From positions 2,604,001 through 2,668,000 of the forward strand of contig JACJYL010000001.1 of assembly GCA_020636105.1 (NCBI GenBank): DNA of 64,000 nucleotides, given 5' to 3'. Positions within the stretch are counted from its first letter, which is position 1. Each line of letters begins with the position of its first letter. The notes under the pieces are model-generated. The model saw only the letters and a list, made by a program, of their open reading frames with translations. It ran no database searches and was not told where the DNA came from. A program made the translations under genes and the position numbers. This DNA comes from Lewinellaceae bacterium. Its GTDB lineage: Bacteria; Bacteroidota; Bacteroidia; Chitinophagales; Saprospiraceae. Below are positions 50,760 to 59,238 of this stretch, piece by piece.

Positions 50760-51629
50760 ATGCATTACGTCTTAATCACAGGAGTTTCCACCGGGATAGG
50801 GTATACTTTGGCCAAAGTTCTGATTGAAAAAGGTTTTTCAGTGATCGGCAGTGTGCGGAAAGAAAGTGACGGGGAACGGCTGGAAAAAGAGTTGGGCAGT
50901 GCGTTTCAATTCGTCATTTTTGACGTTACGGATGCTGAAGCAGTGAAAAAAGGATTCGAAAAGGTGCAGGTTATAGTGGGTGAAGAAGGTCTTTATGGTT
51001 TGGTGAACAATGCGGGGGTCGCAGTGGCCGGTCCGTTGCAATACCTCAGCATGGAATCTTTTGAACACCAGATGAATGTGAATGTCACCGGGCTGATCCG
51101 AACCACACAAGCTTTTCTTCCGCTGTTGGGAGGCCATCAAAAAAAGTACAAAAGTAATCCCGGAAGGATTATAAATATCGGCTCCGTTTCGGGAATTATT
51201 GCTTCTCCTTTACTCGGGGCCTATTCGGCTTCAAAATTCGCGGTGGAAGCCCTTTCCGACAGTTTGAGACGCGAGTTATTGCTGCACGACATCAAGGTCA
51301 TTCTTGTGCAACCGGGGCCGATCAAAACGCCTATTTGGAGCAAAAGTTCAGAAATTGATCCCGAACTATTAGAAACGGAATACGCCCCCTTTCTCAGGCA
51401 AACCGCCCGACGGACTGAAAGAACAGCAGCAAGTGCCCTTGAACCGGAAATTTTAGCCGAATTGATTCACAAAACCCTGACTATAAAAAATCCACGGGCC
51501 AGGTACCTGATCACCGACCGGAAATGGTTCTTCCGACTGCTGCCCCTTGTTCCTGATCGTTGGATCGATAATATGTTCCACAAAAGCATGAAAAAAACGC
51601 TGGCCAGGGAGAAGGCTGCGATGGTTTGA
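50760..51629 (+). CDS. Short-chain dehydrogenase/reductase (SDR)
   Basis: 289-aa classical SDR, NAD(P)-dependent oxidoreductase: TGVSTGIG (cofactor glycine motif), NNAG, catalytic Ser in IGSVSG, YSASK (Tyr-x3-Lys) and PGPIKTP. Residues 37-40 region SVRKESDGERL with Arg suggests NADP preference. The C-terminal extension (RWIDNMFHKSMKKTLAREKA) is longer than in the minimal fold. Substrate not predictable; similar proteins act on retinol-, steroid- or lipid-like alcohols. The ATG at 50760 fits the promoter. It is followed 83 bp later by the HAD gene on the same strand. Confidence 0.9.
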   Translation: MHYVLITGVSTGIGYTLAKVLIEKGFSVIGSVRKESDGERLEKELGSAFQFVIFDVTDAEAVKKGFEKVQVIVGEEGLYGLVNNAGVAVAGPLQYLSMESFEHQMNVNVTGLIRTTQAFLPLLGGHQKKYKSNPGRIINIGSVSGIIASPLLGAYSASKFAVEALSDSLRRELLLHDIKVILVQPGPIKTPIWSKSSEIDPELLETEYAPFLRQTARRTERTAASALEPEILAELIHKTLTIKNPRARYLITDRKWFFRLLPLVPDRWIDNMFHKSMKKTLAREKAAMV

Positions 51630-51712
51630 TGCTGCGATGCTTCATTTGAACTTTGAACATGGAACTTTGAACAGTCTCTTAAAAAACTTAAACAACTTAA
51701 AAATTCAACCCA

Positions 51713-52318
51713 ATGATCGAAACGGTTATTTTTGACTTAGGCGGAGTACTCATCGACTGGAACCCGCGGTATGTATATCGGGAAATATTTGAGAATGAAG
51801 AACAAATGGAACATTTCCTGACTGAAATATGCGGGGATTCCTGGAACAAAGCCCAGGATGCCGGGCGCCCCATCGCGGAGGGCAACCAACTGCTCATTGA
51901 TCAATACCCGGAATACAAAACAGAAATCCTTACCTTTTATGAGCGCTGGGTGGAAATGCTGGGTGGCCCCATCCATGAGACCGTCGATATATTGCGAACG
52001 CTCCACTCCAATGGGAAAGCCAGATTGGTCGCCCTGACCAACTGGTCCGCAGAAACTTTCCCCATTGCCCAAAGCATGTATGATTTCCTGGGGCTTTTTG
52101 AAGGTATCCTGGTCAGCGGAGAAGAAAATCTGGTCAAACCCGATCCAAAAATCTACGAATTGCTCCTGGACCGTTATGACATCAATCGCTCCAAAGCAGT
52201 TTTTATCGACGACAATAAGGATAATATTATCGCCGCCAATAATCTTGGGCTGGAAGGCTGGCATTTCACCTCACCACAGCAGTTACGAGGTCAGCTTAAA
52301 AAACGAGGTTTATTGTGA
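51713..52318 (+). CDS. HAD-superfamily hydrolase (subfamily IA, YihX-like)
   Basis: 201-aa HAD phosphatase: motif I FDLGGVLIDWN (nucleophile Asp in D-x-G), motif II ALTNWS, motif III Lys in LVKPDPKIY, motif IV VFIDDNKDN. The size and DLGGV/NWSAETFP pattern resemble the YihX/glucose-1-phosphatase group of HAD-IA enzymes, which hydrolyse small sugar phosphates. The gene ends 19 bp from the convergent serine-hydrolase gene. It may share a transcript with the SDR gene; a run of AACTTTGAAC-like repeats lies between them. Confidence 0.88.
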   Translation: MIETVIFDLGGVLIDWNPRYVYREIFENEEQMEHFLTEICGDSWNKAQDAGRPIAEGNQLLIDQYPEYKTEILTFYERWVEMLGGPIHETVDILRTLHSNGKARLVALTNWSAETFPIAQSMYDFLGLFEGILVSGEENLVKPDPKIYELLLDRYDINRSKAVFIDDNKDNIIAANNLGLEGWHFTSPQQLRGQLKKRGLL

Positions 52319-52337
52319 TTTGGATGAATTGGCGGGC

Positions 52338-53522
52338 CTACTCCTCTATCATCGCCTCATAAATGGCCTCCCTAAAATCGTAAAACACCTCGCGAAGACT
52401 ACTCTTGGCATCCGTACCGTAGTTGATCAGATAAGCCATGGTAATATCCTGATTGGGGAAGTAAAACAAATCAGCCGTATACCCAAGATCCCGTCCGCGG
52501 TGACCTAATCCGTAAGCATCAGGAGCTCCGTTGAGAAAATCTTTCCTGATGGTCACCCCGTACAGCTCATCTTCACTAAAACTGCCCGTGGTGATCGTCG
52601 TCATGATATCCAAAGAAGCTTGTGACATCAAAGACTTTTTGACCAGCAGGGCCTCGATAAACGTTTTCATATCATGGACAGTGGAATAAAGTCCTCCATA
52701 ACCGTTACCACTTCCTGTATTCAGGTTAGAGAGATTCAGGATGGTTCCGTCGTTATACAGGTCAAAATAACCCTGGGCCACAAAATCCGGCAGGGACTCG
52801 TGCCAGTGGTAATAGCTGTTATTCATCCCAAGTGGGGTTAGAATATTGTCGCGCAACAATTTAGCATGAGATTGTCCTGTGGCGGCTTCGAGCACCATGG
52901 ATGCATACAACAGGTTGGTATTGGAATACTCAACGTCTGTTCCCGGTGGGAAAACGGCGGGCCTGTTGCGAACGAATTTCAACAGCTCTTTGGGCGTCCA
53001 GAATTTACCCGGATCGTTCAAAACGGCGAGATAGAAATTGTTATCGGTGATGACATCAAAGATGCCGCTGGTATGGTTGAGCAACTGGCGAAGGGTCACC
53101 TGGTCTGCATTTTCGACGTCTTTAATATCTTCGTCAGTCAACCATTGTGCAATGGGATCATCCAGGCCGAGCACTCCTTTTTCAACTTCCTGCATCACCA
53201 ATACTCCGATAAAAAGTTTCGTAACACTGGCCACTTTGGAAACATGACAAGGTTCCATCGGAATGCCTTTTTCTATGTCAGCCATTCCGGAAGCGCCTAC
53301 CCATAACCCGGAAGCATCCCGAACGAGAAGGGATATGCCCGGTAAACCTTTTTGGGTGTATTCGTCTATTACGGATTGGAATAAAGTCGCTTTGGGGTGA
53401 ACGGAACTGGTATCCACAAAATCAATGCTACAACTTTTTGTAGGAACAATTTCATCTTCCTTACAACTGAACAGAAGGCCCCAAAGGGCGAAAAATGTTA
53501 TGGTTAAAAATATCTTTTGCAT
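52338..53522 (-). CDS. Beta-lactamase-family (class C-like) serine hydrolase lipoprotein
   Basis: 394-aa serine hydrolase with a lipoprotein signal (ALWGLLFSC, C20). The catalytic set is SVTK (99-102), the Tyr-x-Asn motif in VEYSNTNLLY, and HRG in GLGHRGRDLGY replacing KTG. This fold includes D-alanyl-D-alanine carboxypeptidases, esterases and class C beta-lactamases; the sequence does not decide which. The ATG at 53522 is preferred to 53546 because it begins the signal peptide. It probably faces the periplasm or cell surface. The next gene upstream is 45 bp away on the same strand. Confidence 0.88.
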   Translation of the reverse strand: MQKIFLTITFFALWGLLFSCKEDEIVPTKSCSIDFVDTSSVHPKATLFQSVIDEYTQKGLPGISLLVRDASGLWVGASGMADIEKGIPMEPCHVSKVASVTKLFIGVLVMQEVEKGVLGLDDPIAQWLTDEDIKDVENADQVTLRQLLNHTSGIFDVITDNNFYLAVLNDPGKFWTPKELLKFVRNRPAVFPPGTDVEYSNTNLLYASMVLEAATGQSHAKLLRDNILTPLGMNNSYYHWHESLPDFVAQGYFDLYNDGTILNLSNLNTGSGNGYGGLYSTVHDMKTFIEALLVKKSLMSQASLDIMTTITTGSFSEDELYGVTIRKDFLNGAPDAYGLGHRGRDLGYTADLFYFPNQDITMAYLINYGTDAKSSLREVFYDFREAIYEAMIEE

Positions 53523-53567
53523 GTTTTTTTCTTTTTGGTGGATCAATTTGCCTGCGAAGAAAAGGAT

Positions 53568-54167
53568 TTACCTCCACGGGATGGTCACCCCGATGTGTAC
53601 ATTGGAACTTGGCATCACGGGAACGTATTCATTGATAAACGGCAACTGCAAAGCAAACTGGTAATGCAGGAATACGCGCATCTCATTACTAAAGGTATAT
53701 CCGGGCCCGAGACTGAATGCCCCCATGAATTGGGGACGACCGGTGTTGGGTAGTTTTTCATAAACCCCTTTATCATTGATCTCAAACTGTCCCCTGTCAT
53801 TGAAAGCATGCAAATATCCCATCCCCAAACGTGTCCCGATATCCCATGAAGTATTAAAATGATAACGATACCCAATTTCCGAGTACAATTGTATGCCATG
53901 CTGGATATAGCGGTGATAAAAATACCCCAGCCGGAGGGTCTGGAACATCTCGTGTTTTGGGCCTTTTTTATAAGTGTATTCAGTACCAAGGGTTAGGCCG
54001 GGATGAACCGGAATGCCAAAAACACCGAGTTTTGCACTTCCGGGCAATAAGGTTGCCGTATTAAAGACGGTGACGGTGATCGGAAAACGCTGATTTTGCT
54101 GTGCCGGCAGATGGTTCAGGCCGAAGAAAAGAAGCATGGCCGGCAACAGGATCATTTTGTTTTTCAT
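53568..54167 (-). CDS. Outer-membrane beta-barrel-like exported protein
   Basis: 199 aa with a Sec signal peptide (MKNKMILLPAMLLFFGLNHL, cleaved near AQQ). The mature part alternates hydrophobic and aromatic residues in short strands (LTLGTEYTYKKG, LRLGYFYHRYI, IGYRYHF, GTRLGMGYLHAF, LGPGYTF, FLHYQFALQLPF) and ends in a strand close to the C-terminus, as in small beta-barrel proteins. No named family is recognised. It is co-oriented with the serine hydrolase gene, 45 bp upstream of it, so they may be one transcript. Confidence 0.65.
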   Translation of the reverse strand: MKNKMILLPAMLLFFGLNHLPAQQNQRFPITVTVFNTATLLPGSAKLGVFGIPVHPGLTLGTEYTYKKGPKHEMFQTLRLGYFYHRYIQHGIQLYSEIGYRYHFNTSWDIGTRLGMGYLHAFNDRGQFEINDKGVYEKLPNTGRPQFMGAFSLGPGYTFSNEMRVFLHYQFALQLPFINEYVPVMPSSNVHIGVTIPWR

Positions 54168-54800
54168 ATAAAGGCTTTTGAGGGCAAGAGTGCCAAACGG
54201 GAAATCAGGCGCTGATGCCGGATGAAAAATGGCGTCAAGAAAGTCCTGTCGGGTGAAGGTTTATTTTTTAGCAAATTTTGCCAGATGGGTACAGCCGTTT
54301 TTTATTCAATCCGAAAGAAAAAAGACGGTGTTTTTATTTTATCACCGATAATTACTCCTCAGACTTCCAATATTTCGCCATGCACCCTTTTTATTTTCCT
54401 TAAGATACAACAAGCGGCACAACAGGTGCATATTAGTCTTTTTTCGGCAAAAAAACAATGAGATAAGTGGGTATAAAAAAACTCCATTCAGATATAAAAA
54501 AATTTTTTTGGCCCCTATGTTTAAAACGCTTCGGCAATTAATTTTCAATATAAAATTCAATCCAGTATTCTGCGGCTCTGATTGATTTGTTTAACTCCTT
54601 TTCAATATCGGGTAAATTCTTTTATTGGGCAAAATATCTTATTGTTTAAACATAAGCGGCAGAACCGCAGAACCTGCCTTACTGCGGCAGCAGGCAAGGT
54701 ATCCAATATCCAACCCGCCTGCTGACTACATGAAGGCAGGGGTAGAATTCAGAAGTGTTCTTAATCATTCTAATTTTTATTGGTTGTTTAACACTTACTT
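54168..54800. other. Intergenic region with CCTGCC/GGCAGG repeats
   Basis: 633 bp without a supported gene. It is very AT-rich except for a cluster near 54655-54745 with CTGCC/GGCAG inverted repeats (ACCTGCCTTACTGCGGCAGC then GCCTGCTG ... AAGGCAGG), like those at 42520-42540 and 62133-62150. Promoters for the beta-barrel gene should lie here, but no consensus match stands out. Confidence 0.5.
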
Positions 54801-55382
54801 CTAAGGCCGTAACGGATAATACCCCGATGCCTCCCCTACACACCTGATGGCTTCAAGGACCGCCTGTTGCTGTTCTTCGGAAAGATGGAAGGTGCGTTTT
54901 TGTTTTGGGTAATTGATGCGTATTTTTTCAATTTTAGCTTCTGTCAAACGGAAAAACAACTCAAAAGGAATGATCAGGGCATGTTGGTAAACCTGCATAT
55001 TGATGCGTTTATCAAAAACGCCTTTACTCGGCACATTATAAACGGCTTCCACAACGGTACTGTCGGACATTTTGAACAACACATTAAATCCGGATTCTAC
55101 CGGCTGGTATTTAAATTCCGGCACTGCGATAGTCATAATAAAAGCATTGATACTATCTGATTCGGTATAAGAAAAGAGCATTTTGGCTTCCTCGATGAGC
55201 AGGGGACCGTCCACGGTCTCAAAATTACTGGGCACCAGGTAGCCGAAAGAGACGATCTGTGCCGAAATGACCTTCGTGCTATCAAATTCATCAACGGCAT
55301 CGATAATGATTTCACATTGAGAAAAGGAGGTATGGTATCCCAATAAAACCAGGGCAAAAATTAAGAAGCGCTTTTTCATCAT
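54801..55382 (-). CDS. Exported protein of unknown function
   Basis: 193 aa with a clear Sec signal peptide (KKRFLIFALVLLGYHTSFSQ). The mature part has no recognised domain: mixed beta content (AQIVSFGYLVP, FIMTIAVPEFKY, NVLFKMSDSTVVEAVYNVP) and a charged C-terminal helix (EEQQQAVLEAIRCVGE). It may be periplasmic. Starts at ATG 55382; the next codon is also Met. It stands 177 bp from the lipoprotein gene on the same strand, separated by that gene's terminator, so it is transcribed apart. Nothing in the context suggests a role. Confidence 0.6.
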   Translation of the reverse strand: MMKKRFLIFALVLLGYHTSFSQCEIIIDAVDEFDSTKVISAQIVSFGYLVPSNFETVDGPLLIEEAKMLFSYTESDSINAFIMTIAVPEFKYQPVESGFNVLFKMSDSTVVEAVYNVPSKGVFDKRINMQVYQHALIIPFELFFRLTEAKIEKIRINYPKQKRTFHLSEEQQQAVLEAIRCVGEASGYYPLRP

Positions 55383-55501
55383 CGGTATTTGTACTTTAAG
55401 AGCGTTTGGCTATGAATCGACCCTGTCCCCTCAACCGAGGGCATGGCAGCGGTTCCATGCAAAAGTACAAATAATGCATGTGTAAACAGAAACCATGCAT
55501 A

Positions 55502-55532
55502 AAAAAAAGGGACTGAAAAAATTTCCAGCCCC
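55502..55532 (-). terminator. Rho-independent terminator of the 55560-56453 gene
   Basis: On the minus strand GGGGCTG and CAGTCCC pair (one G-U) around GAAATTTTTT and are followed by eight T. It lies 27 bp after the stop codon. Confidence 0.75.
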
Positions 55533-55559
55533 TTTTTTTGTTTTTGCAGAGAAAGAGAA

Positions 55560-56453
55560 TTACTTCTTACTTCCTTTTACGTTCAAGGTGTAATAGTCTC
55601 CATTGGCAACAGCATCTACATAAATATCTCCCACTTCAACCAGGTAGTAGTCCTCTCCAAGTAATACCATGAATAGGTCACCTACGGCAAGTTTCGCAGT
55701 TTCTGTCACACTATTTCCAGTATCCCACGCCGCTTCGAGCATTTCCCTTGTGTCAGCGTTAGCAAAGGAGAAATTCTCCACCTGGGCTGCGTCAGGAATT
55801 CTCATGGTAGCTCCGTTCACCGGATGGATCTTCTGAATCCAGTTGGTAGCGTTTGGTTGTCCCAAATCAATACCATTATCGCGAATATCTCCGTCTGTAT
55901 TGGAAGAAGCAACTGCCACGCCTGTATCGAGATCAAGGCTACCGTAATCTGGTCCTGAGAAGTTGTTCAATACCACCGCTGAATAAGATACATTGGTAGG
56001 TGTAGTCAATGGCGCAGCAATAGTGATGGCCAAAGAAACTTCTGAGGTTCTTGAAGCTTCATCAGATACTTCAAAAGCGTAGGTCGTTACCTCGCCTACA
56101 ACATCTTTTGCATTGATCGTAATGTCATAAGTTACATCACCACCACCAACGATCAAAAGAGGGTTGTTTGAAGTCACTCCAACAATGGAAAAGTCGGCGT
56201 TGTCCAATTTAGTGGAACCTGCCCAGATGGTAAGCGTTTTGAGGGCCTCATCTCCCTGTGTCAGGGCAACCTTTACGCTGAAAGATTCTCCTGCCTGTAA
56301 TTCTGCGTCGCCATCAAGGTAACCTGCTTCAGATACAAAACTGATTGATGGTCCTTTTGGGTCTGTTACTATAGGATCTTCAGTACAGCTTGTTACGGTG
56401 AATACTGAAAAAAGAATTGCAATGGCTGCAATTTTAGCGAATAATTTGTGCAT
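55560..56453 (-). CDS. Lipoprotein with Ig-like domain, unknown function
   Basis: 297 aa with a lipoprotein signal (FSVFTVTSC, C23). The sequence after the lipid anchor (GPSISFVSEAGYLDGDAELQAGESFSVKVALTQG and YDITINAKDVVGEVTTYAFEVSD) looks like an immunoglobulin-like beta-sandwich of a type common in Bacteroidota surface lipoproteins. The second half (SYSAVVLNNFSGPDYGSLDLDTG, ending YYTLNVKGSKK) is a separate beta-rich domain of unknown role. No SLG surface-export signal was seen after the Cys. A strong terminator follows, so the gene is monocistronic. Confidence 0.7.
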   Translation of the reverse strand: MHKLFAKIAAIAILFSVFTVTSCTEDPIVTDPKGPSISFVSEAGYLDGDAELQAGESFSVKVALTQGDEALKTLTIWAGSTKLDNADFSIVGVTSNNPLLIVGGGDVTYDITINAKDVVGEVTTYAFEVSDEASRTSEVSLAITIAAPLTTPTNVSYSAVVLNNFSGPDYGSLDLDTGVAVASSNTDGDIRDNGIDLGQPNATNWIQKIHPVNGATMRIPDAAQVENFSFANADTREMLEAAWDTGNSVTETAKLAVGDLFMVLLGEDYYLVEVGDIYVDAVANGDYYTLNVKGSKK

Positions 56454-56814
56454 AACTAAATGTGTTGTTTGATATTTTTCAAAAAATTAAATACAATTTT
56501 ACATTCAAGACGAGAAACGATTTCATTTTCATCTTTATTGCTTTCATATGACGGAAGAAAGCACCGGGAGTAACAAAAAATTTCGCAAAAATAAACTTTT
56601 TTTATATTCCAGGCCTGTTTTAAAAAATTATTACTGTATTTGAGCTTATCGACAAAACGGTTGGCCTACAATAAATGCTGCCCAAAATATTTTACAAGTT
56701 CAAATCTTGTTATCTTTGGTAGTATCAATTGCTTCACCTCATTATTATACCTTCAAGCAGGTTTCCCGGGGTAAAACAAATGGCCTGCTTTTCCATTAAC
56801 AGAAAAACTTACAT
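56454..56814. other. Divergent intergenic region with DPP4 promoter
   Basis: Spacer between the divergent lipoprotein and dipeptidyl peptidase genes. The likely DPP4 -7 box is TATCTTTG at 56711-56718, with no good -33 box; the leader would be about 95 nt. Nothing else was seen. Confidence 0.5.
56711..56718 (+). promoter_or_regulatory. Candidate -7 box for the dipeptidyl peptidase gene
   Basis: TATCTTTG matches TAnnTTTG; the region about 20 bp upstream has only TTTA. Weak support. Confidence 0.35.
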
Positions 56815-59139
56815 ATGAAGAACTTGATTTTATGGCTTACTTTTTTTTTAGGCACTTCCCTTAATCTCCAGGCGCAGAAACTCATCACCCTGGAAGAAAT
56901 ATGGCAGGATTACACCTTTACCGAAAACAGAGTGCCCGGTTTCAATTTTCAAAAAGATGGCAGACATTATACCCGCACGGAAGACAATAAAGTCCAGCAA
57001 TACGACCTGCTAAATGGGCAAAATACGGCCACTATCTTCGACCCGACAACCGTTAGCGCGTCTGGTTTTAATGGTAAAATAAATGATTATACCTTTAGTG
57101 AGGAGGAATCCAAAATTTTGATCAAATCTGAATCAGAGGCCATCTACAGACGTTCCACCCGGGCCATGTTTTTTGTTTACGACATCATAAAGAAATCTAT
57201 GGACCCCGTTTTTTCCGACGGGAAGATCATGTATGCCACTTTTAATCCACAGGCAGACAAGGTGGCTTTTGTTTTTGACAACAACCTTTATCTAAAGGAC
57301 CTCACCAACGAAAGGGTTACCCAAATTACAACAGACGGAGCAAAAAACAAGATCATCAACGGCGCAACCGACTGGGTCTATGAAGAAGAATTTCACTTCA
57401 GCCGCGGGTTTGAATGGTCCCCTGATGGCAACCGCATTGCCTTTTATCGCTTTGACGAAAGTGAAGTGCCGGAATTTACCTACACCAATTACCACGACGA
57501 TACTTACCCGGAATACATCACTTTCAAATATCCTAAAGCCGGAGAAAAAAATGCCGAGGTAACCATACACATCTTTGATTTAAAATCGGGCGTGACCATT
57601 CCGGTAGCCACTTCATTGAATGAAGACCACTATATTCCAAGAATCAAATGGACCCAGGATCCTGAAAAACTTTGCGTAACCAGACTCAACCGCCACCAGA
57701 ATGAACTGGACCTGTTATTGGCTGAAGCCAAAACAGGAAAAACTTCTCTCCTGCTCAAAGAGAAAAACAAATACTACATAAACATTCATGACAACCTCAC
57801 CTTTCTGAAAAACAACACCCAATTTATCTGGACCAGTGAAATGGATGGATGGAACCATATTTACCTCTACAATATGAATGGTAAGATGGAAAGACAGCTC
57901 ACCAGCGGCCAATGGGAAGTGACCGAGTTTTACGGCATAGATGAAAAAAAAGGACTGGTGTACTACCAGGCTGCAGAAGACTCCCCGATGGAGCGCCAGG
58001 TCTATTCCATGAGCATAAATGGCAAACGAAAGCAAACCATGGCGGGCGACCCCGGATGGAACAGTGCCCAGTTCAGCAGTACGTTTGATTATTTTGTCCT
58101 GACTTCTTCTTCCGCCAATACGCCTCCTGTGTATCTTGTTTTTGATGACCAGGCAAGACAGGTTCGTGTGCTCGAAGACAATGTCGATCTTTTAACCAAA
58201 CAGCAAAATTATGTCATCAACGACGTGGAGTTTTTTGATTTCAAGACCAGCGAAGGGGTGGACCTCAACGGATGGATGATCAAACCGGCTTTTTTTGATG
58301 AAAATCGTCAGTACCCTGTATTTATGTATCTCTATGGAGGTCCCGGCAGCCAGCAGGTGACCGACAGCTGGAAAGGGCAAAATTACTGGTGGTTCCAGAT
58401 GCTGGCCGAAAAAGGATACCTCGTCGTTTGTGTCGATAACCGTGGAACGGGCGGCCGGGGAGAAACATTCAAAAAAATGACTTACCTACAACTGGGTAAA
58501 TACGAAACCATCGACCAGATCGAAGCGGCCAGATACATCGGCAGTCTGCCTTATGCCGATGCCGACAACATCGGCATTTTCGGATGGAGTTATGGGGGTT
58601 ATATGTCATCGCTTTGCCTCCTCAAAGGCAATGATGTCTTTAAAGCGGCCATCGCCGTGGCGCCGGTCACCAACTGGAAATGGTACGACTCCGTTTACAC
58701 GGAACGTTTCATGCGCACCCCTAAGGAGAATCCCAGCGGCTACCACGACAACTCGCCGATTTACTTTGCCGACCAGCTGAAAGGCAAATACCTCATCGTT
58801 CACGGCATGGGCGACGATAACGTGCATTTTCAAAACACCGTGGAAATGGCGAATGCGCTGATCGCAGCCAACAAACAATTCGACACCTATTTCTATCCGA
58901 ACAGAAACCACTCGATTTACGGAGGCACTTCCCGATTGCACCTGTACCAGAAAATGACGGATTTTATTCTGGAAAATCTTAAATCTAAAGCAACCAGACC
59001 CGATAGAAACACCGGGCCGGTGCGGGTAGTGCCTCGGGAAGAAATGAAGAAAAAGACAAAGGCTTCTCCGCCACAAAACGAAGGGTCTTCCAATCCAAAG
59101 ATGAGTCCGAGACCGAAGGTGAAGGATAAATCGAATTAA
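56815..59139 (+). CDS. Dipeptidyl peptidase IV (S9 family serine peptidase)
   Basis: 774-aa exported peptidase that removes Xaa-Pro dipeptides from peptide N-termini. Signal peptide MKNLILWLTFFLGTSLNLQA; beta-propeller domain (about 40-480) with the Glu pair of the substrate-binding DWVYEEEF motif; alpha/beta-hydrolase domain with S592 (GWSYGGY), D667 (GMGDDNVHFQ) and H699 (PNRNHSIYGG). The Ser-Asp and Asp-His spacings (75 and 32) are close to those of human DPP4. An extra basic C-terminal tail of about 50 residues (REEMKKKTKASPPQNE, then PRPKVKDKSN) is not part of the family. Probably periplasmic, for peptide nutrition. Confidence 0.95.
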   Translation: MKNLILWLTFFLGTSLNLQAQKLITLEEIWQDYTFTENRVPGFNFQKDGRHYTRTEDNKVQQYDLLNGQNTATIFDPTTVSASGFNGKINDYTFSEEESKILIKSESEAIYRRSTRAMFFVYDIIKKSMDPVFSDGKIMYATFNPQADKVAFVFDNNLYLKDLTNERVTQITTDGAKNKIINGATDWVYEEEFHFSRGFEWSPDGNRIAFYRFDESEVPEFTYTNYHDDTYPEYITFKYPKAGEKNAEVTIHIFDLKSGVTIPVATSLNEDHYIPRIKWTQDPEKLCVTRLNRHQNELDLLLAEAKTGKTSLLLKEKNKYYINIHDNLTFLKNNTQFIWTSEMDGWNHIYLYNMNGKMERQLTSGQWEVTEFYGIDEKKGLVYYQAAEDSPMERQVYSMSINGKRKQTMAGDPGWNSAQFSSTFDYFVLTSSSANTPPVYLVFDDQARQVRVLEDNVDLLTKQQNYVINDVEFFDFKTSEGVDLNGWMIKPAFFDENRQYPVFMYLYGGPGSQQVTDSWKGQNYWWFQMLAEKGYLVVCVDNRGTGGRGETFKKMTYLQLGKYETIDQIEAARYIGSLPYADADNIGIFGWSYGGYMSSLCLLKGNDVFKAAIAVAPVTNWKWYDSVYTERFMRTPKENPSGYHDNSPIYFADQLKGKYLIVHGMGDDNVHFQNTVEMANALIAANKQFDTYFYPNRNHSIYGGTSRLHLYQKMTDFILENLKSKATRPDRNTGPVRVVPREEMKKKTKASPPQNEGSSNPKMSPRPKVKDKSN

Positions 59140-59201
59140 CCAGGGTTGGGATGGAAAATATAAAAATCGATCGTTTACCTGGTTTTAAATAAACCGTTAA
59201 A

Positions 59202-59228
59202 CCAGCCTGCTTAACAGAAGCAGGCTGG
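59202..59228. terminator. Hairpin between convergent genes
   Basis: CCAGCCTGCTT and AAGCAGGCTGG pair perfectly (11 bp) around AACAG. It sits between the DPP4 stop and the convergent repeat-protein stop; only weak T-rich tracts follow, so termination in both directions is likely but not certain. Confidence 0.55.
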
Positions 59229-59238
59229 TAGATAAATT